Shown here in pieces: positions 1-11,560 of a stretch of 64,000 nt of DNA. Source of the stretch: Paraescarpia echinospica (taxonomy: Eukaryota > Annelida > Polychaeta > Sabellida > Siboglinidae). The notes beneath the pieces were generated by a model, which saw nothing but the letters and a program-made list of their open reading frames with translations, ran no database searches and had not been told where the DNA came from. A program made the position numbers and the translations under genes. Position 1 is the stretch's first letter; every line of letters starts with the position of its first letter. The DNA lies in NCBI GenBank assembly GCA_020002185.1, contig CM034544.1, positions 33,549,066-33,613,065 on the forward strand, read 5' to 3'.

Positions 1-1640
1 TACCAACAGAACCAATACTGTTACCAACAATAATGGAATCAATAACAATGTTAACAACGCTAACCAATAATGCTACCAACACCAATACAACACAATACAA
101 CAACAACAAACCACAATCAACAACAAATCATCACCGTTAACAATCAACAATCATCAACAATTAATAAGGATCAATAATACACAACAATAACCACACCAAT
201 AAGCTAACAATCACTGTTTTCAACAACAATAAATCACACCAATAAGCTAACAATAATCAATAATAAGCTACCAATACTGCTAACAATAATGTTAACAATA
301 CAAATCAATAATACCGTTAACAATGTTGTAACAATACCACACAATCAATTACCAATAACACAATACACAATAACAACAATGTTACCACCAATAAGCAACA
401 ATACATCAACAACAACAATAACAATACAACAACACAGCATCAACAATACAATAACTACAGCAATACCAACACAATACCGCTAACAATACAACAACATCAA
501 CAACAACAATCACCAATGTTAACAACAATAACACACCAACACAATAACACAATAATAAGCTACCACCAGCAACAATAATAAGCACAATAACAAGCAACAA
601 CAATAACACACCAATACACAATAATCACCAATAATAAGCCATCAATAATAAGCTAACAATAATAAGCTATCAATACCAACAATACTGTTAACAACACTGC
701 TAACAATAAGCTAACAATGTTAACAATAAATCACACCAACAGCACAATAATAATCAACACCAATGTTAACACACAGCACACAATGTTACCACCACAGCCA
801 ACAATACTGAATCACACCACATCACTGCTAACAATACAGCATCATCAATGTAAATCAACAATAACAGCCAACAATACAATGTAATAAATCAATATCAACA
901 AATCATCAATGTAATGTAAAATCAATAACAATGGAACACAATAACAATAATGTTAACACAAACACAAGCACCAACAATGTTAACACAATCAATAATAACA
1001 ATAAGCAATGTAATAAATAAGCTAACAATAACAACAACACAATTACCACCATACTAACAATCTCACACACAACAATAACACAGCACCACAATACACGCAA
1101 TAACCACACACAACACACAATACACACAGCAACAACACAATCACACACACAATACAATAATGAAGCAACACAGCACAATAACAGCACACACAGCACAATA
1201 ATAATACACACAATACAATAATAAAAATACCACAACACACACAGCAACAATACAGCAATAACAACAGCATCAAATACGTTAACAATAATAAGCTAACACA
1301 ATAATGTTACCACCACCGTTAACAATACCGTTAACAATAACAACAACAATAACAATAATACAATTACCACCACCAATAACAACAATAAGCTACCAATAAC
1401 GTTAACAAAACACTACATCAATGCAAGCACACCTGCTAACAATACCGTTAAATACCTGTTAACAATACCGTTACCGACGCTGTTAACAACAATTGCCAAC
1501 ACCAAGCTAACAATACCGTTAACAATACTGTTAACAACAGCAATACCACACAATACCAACAGATAACAATAACACAACACAACACCACACAAGCACAACA
1601 ACAACAATAACAATAATAAGCACCAACAATGTTAACCGAC
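1..1640. repeat. Degenerate A/C-rich satellite-like tract
   Basis: About 1.6 kb made of variants of ACAATACCGTTAACAATA, CAACAATAA and CAATAATAAGCTAACAAT. G is scarce on the + strand and GTTAAC recurs many times. No single period holds throughout, so it looks like an old, diverged tandem repeat. Open frames on the minus strand (Leu/Cys/Val-rich) follow from the base composition and are not genes. It probably lies in an intron of the plakin gene whose exons start at 2293. Confidence 0.8.
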
Positions 1641-1650
1641 ACCACTGCCA

Positions 1651-1790
1651 ACACGCAGCACACACAGCACACGCAGCACACGCAGCACACGCAGCACACG
1701 CAGCACACACAGCACACGCAGCACACGCAGCAAACGCAGCACACGCAGCACACACAGCACACACAACACACACAGCACACACACACGCGC
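1651..1790. repeat. 9-bp minisatellite (CAGCACACG)n
   Basis: About 14 copies of CAGCACACG/CAGCACACA in tandem, running into a short CA/CG-rich stretch. The period of nine keeps all frames open but there is no coding evidence. Confidence 0.85.
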
Positions 1791-1875
1791 GCACGCACGT
1801 AAACACCAGAAGAAGAATAATGGTATTCACCGCTCAAACAGAAGTCATCGATTGCTACATCACATCATTTGTTCC

Positions 1876-1886
1876 CCCACCACCAT

Positions 1887-1941
<55 letters not shown>

Positions 1942-1997
1942 ACCACCACCACCGCCACCGCCACCACCACCACCACCACCATCACCACCACCACCTC
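1876..1997. repeat. (CCG)n/(CCA)n triplet tract
   Basis: An uninterrupted CCG run followed by CCA/CCG mixtures. It translates to polyproline, polyalanine, polyhistidine or polyarginine depending on frame and has no flanking coding signature. Confidence 0.9.
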
Positions 1998-2292
1998 TCC
2001 ACGAGTCGTCTTCGTCCACGGCAGACACCTCCACTCTCGGCTGCTAACCTCTGCCCTTTCTACACCTATATTGACCCTGGCTCTCCTTTGGTCTTCCTCT
2101 TCTTCTAGTACCATGGTCTTTTGTTTTCTATGTCGTCTTTGTCACTCATTCTCTGTCCACGAACCTACATGTTGCCCCTAGCTGCGACTTGACCGCCGTG
2201 GTCAGTTGTTGTGTGCGGACATGGAGAGCCATTAGTGCAGTTTCTCTGGCCACGCCGCCATCCTCTGTCACCGTGGTCATGTCTGTGTTCAG

Positions 2293-2464
2293 CGCAACCA
2301 CTTGACGAGCGACGGAACGTGGGACGGTCGTGACCGGGTGACGAGGCGACTCAGGAGAATCGTCAACATTGCTGACGTCAACACGGGGCGAGTTGACCTG
2401 ACGCGACTCCACGACGCCCTCTACAGTGTCGAGAACGAACTAGGCTCGTTGACGTTAAATGGCG
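2293..2464 (+). CDS. plakin-A exon: end of plakin domain (partial gene)
   Basis: Candidate exon with acceptor GTGTTCAG and donor GCG|GTAAGG. It encodes a charged helical segment containing LRRIVNIADVNTGRVDL and LHDALYSVENELGSL. The last 40 residues align without large gaps to the end of the 82-codon exon of plakin-B at 37359-37604 (LRRI/LRKI, then YSVENELGSL against VSSVGRLGDV), which suggests homologous exons of a tandem duplicate. The upstream part of the gene would lie left of the window. One problem is that the donor leaves phase 1 while the next recognised exon starts in phase 0, so a small exon may be missing between them or a boundary is wrong. An alternative acceptor at 2240 would extend the exon. 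Confidence 0.5.
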
Positions 2465-3545
2465 GTAAGGACGAAAGGGTCATTCTTTTACTTCCGTGTT
2501 CACGATCTACGAATCGAATGCCAGTGATTTTAAGTCGGTATTTTCGTTATGCAATATTATAGGCATTTCTATTTTTTTAATTGGGACATGGCCATATTAT
2601 AATCATATCTATTTTATAAATAATAAAGATTCACCAAAAAGCGCAGATGTAGTAGCTACAAACGAAACACCACATGCACTGTGAAAGAATCCCCCGAGTT
2701 CCGATTAAAACAGTCGACAGAAGTAGAAACGTTGAAAGTAAGTTTTAATTCTCAGTTGTGTCAAAGAAAATTCGTTTAAAATAAACTTGCAGTAGCAAAT
2801 ATATTTGGCAGGCCAAGGAAGCAACTGAATTACCGACGTATAGTTTCAATCCTCTAGCAAGAGTTGTGTTTTATGCGTCTAATTATACAAGTTTAATTGC
2901 ACCTCCGATCTGGTCCGGATGGCCTACACAGTATTATTGCGTTGATACGGCGAGTGTGATAGCAAGTCAACTAGAAAATGGACTTTCGATCTAAACCACA
3001 CCCATAATTCTATATTACGACATTTCCGCCAGGTCTCCTGATTAACTATTCAGATTGAGTTTTTTTACATTACCTTCGCCATGTACAAAATCAATGCAAG
3101 TGAAGCCATTCTGTTTCAAACTTGTTTACTAATTTACCAATTGAGTCCGGAAAAGTGGCCTTCGTGCGGTTGTGATGTTAACAATGAATTGGCGTAACAC
3201 ATGCATAATTCATTGCAGAATTCAATCTCGCCAGTATGACTGCGGTTGTGTCTCGTTGTAAAGTTCTACTACGGGTGCCTGTTGGGCTCACTTACCATTG
3301 CGGTAGTGTTGCGGTAGTTGTATTATCACGTACACTGCAATACTATTGCATCGGTTTCACAACTATTTCAACAATTTTGTGATGCTGTTATGGAATAGCG
3401 AATAGGTAGTCCCACTTCATAGTTGATCGGTGGCGCCACCTCGTGGCCTTGGAGGCAGTTGATTCAGGGTTGTGAATCCGTGGTTGACGCTGCCATGATC
3501 GACGATTGTTGGTGTTACGCCGATACACGATAACAGTTACCAAAT
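2465..3545. other. Intronic sequence, no feature recognised
   Basis: AT-rich unique-looking DNA between the plakin-A exon and a LINE fragment. A TTCAATCTCGCCAGTATGAC motif near 3217 recurs at 4670-4790, so some low-copy repeat is present. No supported exon. Confidence 0.6.
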
Positions 3546-3552
3546 CAAGTTG

Positions 3553-4254
3553 ATGAAGCATGTTTATAAACAATGCTGCGGTGACCCAAGTATCCCTGTT
3601 GATGTGTTTTACCAGGTATTATTACAATCCATAGTTCAGCATATTATCGACGATAACCTAGATTATGCAATAGCAGTATGGTATCCATTTAAGACGAAAC
3701 ATAAAATAGCCATAGAAAATGTCCAGAGAAGAGCCACAAAAGAACTACCTGGTATGAGGGACTTAGCATATATTGAAAGACTAAAATTACTTAAGTTACC
3801 CACATTAACATATCGTAGGTTAAGAGGAGATATGATTGAAGTGTACAAAATAATGCATAACATATATGACAACAAATCTGCACCAAACCTTCCTAAGTGG
3901 GAGGATGTGGCATCGCGATCCAGTAACAGAGGACACTCCCTTAAACTGTTCAACCAAAGAGCAAAACTAAACATAAGAAAAAATGCATTCCCGCTTAGAG
4001 TGGTTGAACCATGGAACAGTTTACCTGATTCAGTAATACAAGCAAAATCAATAAATTCATTTAAAAACCGCCTTGATAAATTCTGGTCAACCCAGGAGAT
4101 ATTATACGACTATGAAGCCCCACTAACATTAAACATTGGAACCGGAAAACACAAACTCTTAATACTAGACCCCGAAGAAGAGGATCTGATCATTGAGGAA
4201 CCGAGAGGATCCTGCGATCAGAACAGTCCTAAGGTATCCCAAGGTAAGGTATAA
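3553..4254 (+). mobile_element. 5'-truncated non-LTR retrotransposon ORF2 C-terminus (CR1/L2/Jockey-like)
   Basis: A 234-codon open frame whose first 170 or so residues are the conserved tail that follows the reverse transcriptase palm/thumb in Jockey-superfamily LINEs. Visible hallmarks are LDYAIAVWYPFK, then ENVQRRATKELPGMRDL, LPTLTYRRLRGDMIEVYKI, and NAFPLRVVEPWNSLPDSV followed by SINSFKNRLDKFW. The catalytic FADD region and the endonuclease are absent, as expected of a 5'-truncated copy. The frame is intact, so the insertion is fairly recent. It lies in the sense orientation inside an intron of plakin-A. The exact family (CR1, L2 or a relative) is not resolvable by eye. Confidence 0.85.
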
Positions 4255-4296
4255 CCATCTATGGTAAATGTACTATTGATTGCATCGTCACAGCGA

Positions 4297-4636
4297 CTAT
4301 TGGGATGCATCGATAGGTCGGTCTCGGCGCCTATTGGGATGCATCGATAGTTCGGTCTCTGTGCCTATTGGGATGCATCGATAGGTCGGTCTCGGCGCCT
4401 ATTGGGATGCATCGATAGGTCGGTCTCGGCGCCTATTGGGATGCATCGATAGTTCGGTCTCGGCGCCTATTGGGATGCATCGATAGTTCGGTCTCGACGC
4501 CTATTGGGATGCATCGATAGGTCGGTTTCGGCGCCTATTGGGATGCATCGATAGTTCGGTCTCGGCGCCTATTGGGATGCATCGATAGTTCGGTCTCGGC
4601 GCCTATTGGGATGCATCGATAGTTCGGTCTCGGCGA
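4297..4636. repeat. 34-bp tandem repeat, 10 copies
   Basis: Ten near-identical units beginning CTATTGGGATGCATCGATAG and continuing (G/T)TCGGTCTCGGCGC. The spacing is exactly 34 bp between the unit starts checked (4297, 4331, 4365). Each unit holds the palindromic core ATGCAT-CGAT. It starts about 40 bp after the LINE reading frame ends, so it may have arisen in the LINE 3' end or beside it. Confidence 0.95.
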
Positions 4637-4667
4637 TATGATAAGGTTTGACTCGTTGTATTTTCCA

Positions 4668-4800
4668 GGGTTCAATCTCGACAGTATGAACGAGGTTGTG
4701 ATTATTTGTGCTTGCCGCAGTTCAATATTGAGAGTATCACTGAGATTGTGAGTCGATGTATTTTCCAGGGTTCAATCTCGGCGGTATGACTGAGACGGTG
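4668..4800. repeat. ~50-bp degenerate repeat, 3 copies
   Basis: Three diverged copies headed GGTTCAATCTCG(A/G)CAGTATGA, with a related copy near 3217 on the other side of the LINE. Together they look like an older tandem or dispersed repeat that the LINE interrupted. Confidence 0.5.
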
Positions 4801-5009
4801 GCAAACCTCGACAAAGCTGTCCTTTGTTATCAGGTGAGACATCAGTAAGGTTGTAGCATTGAAGCAATGAATATTAACGATGTTACTTTCCTGAACATGT
4901 GTGGTGTTTGTCTATGAATCGTCCCTTAAACAACACCAGTAATTCTTTCGTGAACAGTTTATAAACGTAATCAATACTCATTTATTTCACTTCACTTACT
5001 TGATTTAAA

Positions 5010-5180
5010 CTCACACGCACGCACGCACACACGCACGCACACATGCACGCACACACGCACATACGCACACATATACGCACACAGACACAAACACGCACGC
5101 ACTCACGCCCACAAAAGACAAACATGCACATGCACATGTACACGTACACGCACACGCACACGCACACTCACACACACTAT
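5010..5180. repeat. CA-rich microsatellite (ACGC/ACAC mixture)
   Basis: Imperfect CACACGCACG/CACATGCAC tract, about 170 bp. The open frames crossing it on both strands are low-complexity artefacts. Confidence 0.9.
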
Positions 5181-5199
5181 CCAGTATATTTCCCACCCG

Positions 5200-5330
5200 G
5201 TCACTCCACGTCTTCAGTGATCTTCTTCTCTTCCGCTGTCGTTTAAAGCCTTGCTTGAAAATTTGTTTAATAAGGTTCTCTTGACATACGGAGCACATGT
5301 CCAACCAACATGAGGCTCCTGTGTTTGTTT
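5200..5330 (-). mobile_element. Decayed LINE 3'-end fragment
   Basis: Read on the minus strand this short stretch encodes MCSVCQENLIKQIFKQ followed by a Lys/Arg-rich piece. That resembles the RNA-end tail of many invertebrate LINEs (a small-residue CRM-like box, then L-K, then a basic GKR/GRP segment). A second, related fragment lies at about 6225-6530 in the same orientation. Identification is by general pattern only. Confidence 0.35.
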
Positions 5331-5370
5331 TTGTTTGAGCAACGTGTGTATTTGTTTTGTTTGTTCACAG

Positions 5371-5486
5371 ATGTTTCGCAGACATTGGCATCAATACAGA
5401 AAGGTGATGGCGAAAGGCCCTAAGCCCATCCGGGTCGTCGAACACATATCATCACTTCGGCCGTCGAGAAACGGCATGAACATAAA
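5371..5486 (+). CDS. plakin-A exon: spectrin-like helix (partial gene)
   Basis: Exon of 116 nt with acceptor TTTGTTTGTTCACAG and donor AAA|GTGAGT. It starts in phase 0 and ends in phase 2. The peptide begins MFRRHWHQYRKVM. It aligns with the plakin-B exon at 39761-39882 (EFWSYWDTYRVVC): F, an aromatic before W, W, YR and V fall in register, the lengths are similar (116 and 122 nt), and both start at phase 0 and end at phase 2. That shared architecture is the main support. The first ATG is internal to the exon and should not be read as a translation start. Function is inferred as part of the terminal spectrin-like bundle of the plakin domain. Confidence 0.65.
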
Positions 5487-6224
5487 GTGAGTGTCATTGC
5501 GGTAAGCCGGGGACGTATCAGTATTGCACTTCCAGTTTCGAGTCATACGAATAAACACGCATGTATAATAATAATAATAGTAAATCTCTATAGTGCCTAC
5601 ATACCAGGGAATCTGAGCTCAGAGGCGCAACATACAAGAATGATTAGTCAAATAAAACATGGTGTCGTTGGTTGACAGCTGTGTTATGGAGTCCAAACAA
5701 CTACAACTTGAATGTTGATTTTTAAGGAGAAATTTGCAAAATTTTAAAAAATTTACAAAATTTTAATAATTTTTTTTAAATTTTATCATGTGAATTGATG
5801 ACTGAATATAATATATTAACAAAGTCGATTATCTGAGTATTCAAAACTTAAATTTGCGAACAGAATTGGAAAACGTTGACATTATTGAATAACAGTGCTG
5901 TTCCAGCCCCTGCGGCCCGGGCCAGCTTTACCCCACAGCTGTTCATATGGTTCTACCCGGAAAGCGCACTCATGCGCGCATATGTACAGTCGTTTTTATA
6001 ATTTGTTGCATTTCTGGCGCGAGTCGAACAGTTTCTATTAAAAACGAATCCAAACTTTGCTCAACTTTTAGAATTCTCTGTCTGACTGTAGCATTAGATT
6101 ATAGTTCCACTTGACTTACTTGACTCAAATGCCTAAGCCAAGTTGACCGCTTGCTGGATGTCACACCCCTCCATTTTGTCCTGTCTAGAGCATACCATTC
6201 TGATGTTAATAGCAGGTGTCTAGT
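5487..6224. other. Intronic AT-rich DNA, no feature recognised
   Basis: The stretch includes a very A/T-rich segment near 5725-5830. No exon, RNA gene or clear repeat could be supported. Confidence 0.6.
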
Positions 6225-6530
6225 GTCCTGTCTAACTTGGTCACTCTACCTCTTCGTGGCCTTCCTTCCATTTTTTCTGTATTTTAAAGTTTTCCTTGAA
6301 AGCTATTTTGATGAGGTCTCCGTTTAGCACGCGGCAGACATGTCCAAACCACCGATGACGACGTGAGAGATGGACTCAGGTGTGAATGCCTCATCTCTAG
6401 CTATTTCGTAGTCTGTCTGCCCTAGTAACACCTCTGATAGCTCGCAGGCAACGCATCTCAAAAACGTCAAGAGACTGTGTCTGTTGCGACCGTAGTGTCC
6501 AGGTTTATGTACCATAGATTGATAGGCAGT
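6225..6530 (-). mobile_element. Decayed LINE 3'-end fragment
   Basis: The minus-strand frame contains RCVACELSEVLLGQTDYEIA and then VVIGGLDMSAAC, after which a frameshifted continuation reads NGDLIKIAFKENFK and a basic segment. This order (IS..IRWFGHVCRM-like box followed by the K/R-rich tail) is typical of the C-terminus of invertebrate LINE reverse transcriptases. It is related to the fragment at 5200-5330 at DNA level (ACTTGGTCACTC, GACATGTCCAA shared). It is broken by stops and frameshifts and not functional. Confidence 0.4.
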
Positions 6531-6610
6531 ATAAAGATCTCACATAGTCTGGCCTTCATTCTTATTGAGATATTCGTCTGCAGGAAGATTCAATAGTGAT
6601 CTGTAGCCAG

Positions 6611-6797
6611 TAATAAAGAGCGCATGCGGTGTGACTTGGTCAGGTACTATGAGTTGAAGATGACGATGGAGCGTTCAGAGACAGTTGAGGAGAGTGTCCG
6701 TGTGACGAGGTCAGGCGAGGTCATCTTGACGACGACACGCACGACGAGTGACTGCACGAGTCAGAACGAGACGGTCAGCGCTGACCAGATCACGCAG
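6611..6797 (+). CDS. plakin-A exon: acidic Ser/Thr linker before plectin repeats (partial gene)
   Basis: Exon of 187 nt with donor ACGCAG|GTCAGT. The acceptor CCAG at 6607-6610 gives the phase-2 start required by the upstream exon. It encodes a flexible linker containing MTMERSETVEESVRV and VILTTTRTTSD. The corresponding plakin-B exon (40399-40631) also encodes an acidic Ser/Thr/Glu-rich linker with EMQEETVEQVTEV at the equivalent place, directly before the first plectin repeat. Position and composition agree even though identity is low, as expected for a linker. It ends in phase 0, unlike the plakin-B linker exon (phase 1). Confidence 0.65.
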
Positions 6798-6839
6798 GTC
6801 AGTCGTCGTTACTCCGGCCACGTGGACAACTCAGGCGTA

Positions 6840-7175
<336 letters not shown>

Positions 7176-7209
7176 ATTGTTCGATTTTTGACAACTGGAA
7201 TTACTTTTG

Positions 7210-7285
7210 TTTTGATACAGCTCTGAGCTTGGTTTCCAAGGATTTAGGCGCAATATAAGTTATCTTATTATTATTATTATTATGT
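7210..7285 (+). mobile_element. Retroposon 3' tail remnant with (ATT)n
   Basis: CTCTGAGCTTGGTTTCC and GGCGCAATATAAG followed by TTATTATTATT resemble the 3' tail common to LINE-mobilised SINEs (GCGCTATATAAG plus an ATT run). Short and truncated; only the tail is recognisable. Confidence 0.4.
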
Positions 7286-7708
7286 GACAGTGTGCGTAAG
7301 TAATGTGTTATTAATATTATTAGAAACAAAACATAGCATTTATTTTGCAATAACCTCTACGCTGATGATACATAGAACGTGAAATGATACTCGGAGTGTT
7401 ACCTGTGGCACTCCCGGGGGCTGCGTGTATGCGTGTGTGCCTGCGTGTTGGTGTGCGGATGTACTTACAAGTCTGTGTGTGTGTGTGTATGTGGGTTTTT
7501 TTGCGAGAGAGTGTGTAGTATGTGTGTAGGGGTGTGTACCTGCGTGCGTGTGATTGATCGATTGTGTGACAGTGTGTCTACCGTAATGTGTTATTACTAT
7601 AAACAAAACATGGTATTATTTTTTTAATAACTTCTACGCTGATGATACTTAGAACTTGAAGCGATACTAGAGAGTGCCTATAGCACTACCGTCGCTGTGT
7701 GGCTCCAG

Positions 7709-8143
7709 GTATGTGCGGAGGAGAGCAAGAGGTTCGTGATCCGCGCCGTGCTCGACCCCCGCACCGACTGCGAGATCTCCTTCAAGGACGCCATCGCTCG
7801 CGGTATCGTCGACCCGGATCGTGGCCTCTATATGAACACAGTGACCGGGGAGGGCGTACCCATTCCGCAGGCCATGAACGCAGGCCTCATTCTCGTCGAC
7901 TACTGCACGACGAGCAAGTCCCAGGAGAAGACGAAGGCCATGGGCATTATCACCATCAGGACGGCGATAGACAAGCGCAAGTTCACGGTGAGACTCGTCA
8001 CGGATGCATTGACGGCGGACAGAGTGGACCTAGAGGAGGCGAGAAAGAGGGGAATCGTTGACGAGGATGAGACGACGTTCACAGTGACGACGACGGGGGA
8101 GAAGATGGACCTGCGAACAGCCGCACAGATCGGCTGGATCCAG
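7709..8143 (+). CDS. plakin-A exon: plectin repeats 1 and 2 (partial gene)
   Basis: Exon of 435 nt (145 codons, phase 0 at both ends) with acceptor GGCTCCAG and donor ATCCAG|GTAGGG. It encodes two plectin/plakin repeats. The first is near-canonical: AVLDPRTDCEISFKDAIARG, then GIVDPDRGLYMNTVTGEGVP, then IPQAMNAGLILVDY. The second is more diverged (FTVRLVTDALTADRVDLEEA, GIVDEDETTFTVTTTGEKMD, AAQIGWIQ). In vertebrate plakins these repeats build the plakin repeat domains that bind intermediate filaments, or for spectraplakin isoforms contribute to junction anchoring. GC content and codon use contrast sharply with the flanking repeats. The reading frame in the intron beyond 8143 is not coding. Confidence 0.9.
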
Positions 8144-8259
8144 GTAGGGCCGGCAGACAGCAGCCTAACGGAGGAGGGTTAGTTCCCATCGAAAGGTGCA
8201 CCGTGGTGTGTATTGGAAATATTGTGTAGACCCTACGAGTGTTGTACTGGTGGTGGCGA

Positions 8260-8515
8260 AGGTGGTAGTATTATTATTACTAGTAGTAATAGTAGTAGTA
8301 GTATTAGTAGTAGTAGTAGTAGTAGCGATAGTAGTAGTAGTAATAGCAATAGGAGTTGTAGTAGTAGTTGTAGTAGTAATAGTAGTAGTAGTAGTAGTAG
8401 TATTAATAATAGTAGTAGTAGTAGTAGTAGTAGTAGTAATAGTAATAGTAATAGTAGTAGTAGTAGTAGTAGTAATAGTAGTAATATCAATAACAGTAGT
8501 AGCAGTATGGTATTG
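8260..8515. repeat. (AGT)n trinucleotide tract
   Basis: AGT/AAT triplets with a few substitutions, about 250 bp, in the intron between the two plectin-repeat exons of plakin-A. Confidence 0.95.
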
Positions 8516-8559
8516 GCATTATATGACTACTCGTCTCAGCAGTAGCAATGTAGAAATAG

Positions 8560-8930
8560 TACCACCACCACCACCACCACCACCATCATCACCACTACCA
8601 CGAGCACCACGAGCACCACCAGCACCACCAGCACCACGAGCACCACCAGCACCACCAGCACCACCACCACCACCACCACCATCATCATCACCACTATCAC
8701 CAGCACCACCACCATCATCACCACTACCACCAACACCACCATCATCATCACCACCAGCACCACTACCACCAGCACCACCAGCACCACCAGCACCACCAGC
8801 ACCACCAGCACCACCACCATCGCCACAACCACCACCATCATCATCACCACTATCACCAGCACAGCACTACTACCACCACTATCACCAGCACTAGCACCAC
8901 CACCACCACCACCAATATCACCAGCACCAC
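8560..8930. repeat. (CCA)n-type trinucleotide tract
   Basis: CCA, GCA and TCA triplets (ACCACCAGCACC variants), about 370 bp, in the same intron. Further CAG/CAA triplets continue to about 9005. Polyproline, Val/Leu and Ser/His frames across it are artefacts. Confidence 0.95.
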
Positions 8931-9080
8931 CACCATCACAAGCAGCTACAGCAGCAGTAACAACTACAACAGCAGCAACAGCAGCAACAGCTGCAACAAC
9001 AACCTTACCAATAACAGTAGCATTAGTATTGATACTACCAGTCGTAACAACGACATCACTCCTGCGGTCGTGTGTTGCAG

Positions 9081-9434
9081 GTGGACTACGAAGACGACGA
9101 GGCCGAGCCAGAGATCGAGGAGAAGACGTACGCCGTAAACGCCGTGGTCGACCAGCGCCGTAAGATCAAGATCCCCTTCTTTGAAGCCGTCAGTCGGGGC
9201 CTCATCGAGCGAGATACGGCCAACTACGTGAACAACGTGACGGGGGAGCGGGTGTATGTCACCGAGGCCATCCGACGCGGCTTCCTCAAGGCGAGACTTA
9301 TCGAGGACACGCGTGGTCTCGACATAGACGGCGAGAACAACATCGTCGTGAAGGCCGTCGCCAAGATCCGCAAGAACGTCATGGGGTCGATGGGCGTGCT
9401 GAGTGCGCTCAAGAGGGCCGCCCATCATAAATAA
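9081..9434 (+). CDS. plakin-A terminal exon: plectin repeat 3, basic tail and stop (partial gene)
   Basis: Exon starts after TGTGTTGCAG in phase 0 and runs to a TAA at 9432-9434. It encodes VDYEDDEAEPEIEEKTYAVN, then a third plectin repeat (AVVDQRRKIKIPFFEAVSRG, ANYVNNVTGERVYVTEAIRR, GFLKARLIED) and a C-terminal helix ending VLSALKRAAHHK. The same order and the same end (DIDGENN/NIDAENK, VLSALKRAA/ALSALRKAA) occur in the plakin-B terminal exon at 42177-42806. The two genes are therefore tandem paralogues, and both stop right after three plectin repeats with no spectrin-repeat rod, EF-hands or GAR domain. Plakin-B keeps repeats 2 and 3 in one exon, whereas plakin-A splits them 2+1. Confidence 0.92.
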   Translation: MDYEDDEAEPEIEEKTYAVNAVVDQRRKIKIPFFEAVSRGLIERDTANYVNNVTGERVYVTEAIRRGFLKARLIEDTRGLDIDGENNIVVKAVAKIRKNVMGSMGVLSALKRAAHHK

Positions 9435-9700
9435 CGGCACGGGGACGTCAGGAGGGCGGACACGGTGGAGACATAGCTTACTGCTTCGGGTTGCGGCATC
9501 TCTCGCGTGCCCAACGTCATCATTGAAGGTGCTTTGTGGAGACGCTACACGTGTATTTTGCGTAATGACAATACTGTGCATGTTGTAAACTCACCTATAC
9601 AGAAGGGTGTGGGCGCATATTGCCACTTGCAGAGACAAGAATGTACTTCAATAGGTGGACGTTCCAAGCCTAATCATTTTGGTCTAACTATAAAGTCGAA

Positions 9701-9706
9701 AATAAA
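9701..9706 (+). terminator. Poly(A) signal AATAAA of plakin-A
   Basis: Canonical AATAAA 267 nt after the stop codon, in AT-rich unique sequence. It is the first AATAAA after the stop that I can see. Confidence 0.6.
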
Positions 9707-10885
9707 GACCCGGGATCTTTGCAGTGTTACGTTATACTGATCGTACAAACAACATAATGTATATTGGGCATCACGTACAGCACATCGTGGTATATGTAGT
9801 TGAACGATGTATTTTGACTTAAGCTTACCACAAAACTCGTTCATTCTGCTAAGCAAACTATGTAAGATTTATATTTAAGGTTGCTATTTTATTACACCAA
9901 AATATAGTGCATATGCTGCCATGCATCGCAAACTTTGCACATTGCAATTATAAGCCTCCACATTACTACTACAAGCCGGACATGTCAACAATTTACAATT
10001 ATGTGTGTATACACATTAAACAAGTAGGCGATTCATGTTTTACAGTTTACTATTAATTACAGTGATGCGAACAAAATCTCCTAATAGAGAAGTGTGCTTC
10101 TAAAAACGGGTAGCTAATAAACGGTATGCACACAATTACGTTTTGGTGTCAGATGTTTGGTTACAATTGCGGCAAATATCGCTTAACCGTAAATACACCG
10201 TTTACATGTAGAGAAACGTTTACAACGCTTACATCAGTATTTACAAGGTTTACATCAGCTTTATTTCCGGAGCTTTGTGGACGGGGATATTAAAAATATA
10301 TTTGCACGTTCATCACGCACTGCTAAGGATGTCACGTAGACAGTGTTTTATAAGCAGTTATGAGACAGTCCGTGTACCGACTTCCTCACGCCAGTGGTTA
10401 CACAGAACGAAGCTGTACTTGTTTGAAGTATAACCATGGAAAGTCTACCGAAACTGAGACCGCACCATGCTAACTCTACATGTATAATTTAGTCATTCTA
10501 TCAACGTCCCTCACTGGACTTTGCTCAACGTCCTGGTTCGACTTTGAAACAACACTGATATATTACGTCAGATTTGTTAAAGTGGGTTGAACGCTTTCGT
10601 TAAGTTCGTATTAGTTTTCAGTTGCAAACTTTCGATGAATTGTATTTTTGTTGCACGATGACTGCCAACTGTTATGTTTTGTTTCAACTTTGACTGTCGC
10701 CGTTTTCGTCAAACTTCGCCTTAGTTATCTGCCACAATACTATCTATCGTGCGGCTACTTTCGTCAAAGAATCTCCTTCTGCTTGTATTTGTATTACTTA
10801 ATGAGATGTTTATATTTTTGTGTTCAGCTTGCGCTGCGAGTTGTTCGCCTGCCAGGCGGGCAGTTTACGAGATACAATTTATTAA
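9707..10885. other. Intergenic AT-rich DNA, no gene recognised
   Basis: Between the plakin-A 3' end and the GACGT-rich array. Short frames here have no coding signature. A few TTTACA(A/T) motifs repeat near 10195-10260. Confidence 0.6.
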
Positions 10886-10889
10886 AATT

Positions 10890-11560
10890 GAAACAAAAAA
10901 CGCTGACGTACATTTTGTGACGTGTTATGTGGAGTCTGGACATATATTTTATAACGTAGCGTATGACGTCTGGACGTACATTTTATGACGTGTTGTGTGA
11001 CGTCTTGACGTACATTTTATGACGTGTTGTATAACGTACATGTTATGACATGTTTATTGACATCTGGACGTATGCTTTATGACGTGTCCTTTACTTTAAC
11101 GTCTGGACAAACATTTTACGACGTCTTGTATGACACATTAGCGTACGTACATACGTGTTCTGACGTGTTGATTGACACCTGGGCGTATATTTTATGACGA
11201 GCTGTTTAGCGTCTGAACGTACCTTTATGACGTGTTGTGTGACAGCTAGACGTACACTTTATGACGTGTTGTGTGACAGCTAGACGTACACTTTATGACG
11301 TTATGTTACGTGTTGTGTTACTTTGTAACTAGTGACGTCTGGGCGTGCATATTATTTATATGTTGTGCAACATCTGAACTTTTTATGCATTGTGGTGTGA
11401 CGTCTGGACTTTATGACGTTTTCCTTAACGTCTGGACGTACGTGTTATGACGTGTTGTGCCATGTTGTCACTATTTGTGACGTATGGGTGTGCATGTTAT
11501 GATATGTTGTGTGACGTGTGGACCGACATTTTATGGCGTGTTGTGTATGTGTAACGTTTG
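10890..11560. repeat. Degenerate GACGT-rich tandem repeat
   Basis: About 670 bp of diverged units of roughly 35-45 bp built from TTATGACGTGTTGTGTGACG and TCTGGACGTACATTT. Divergence between copies is high. The array carries many TGACGT half-sites, which may be incidental. Confidence 0.75.
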
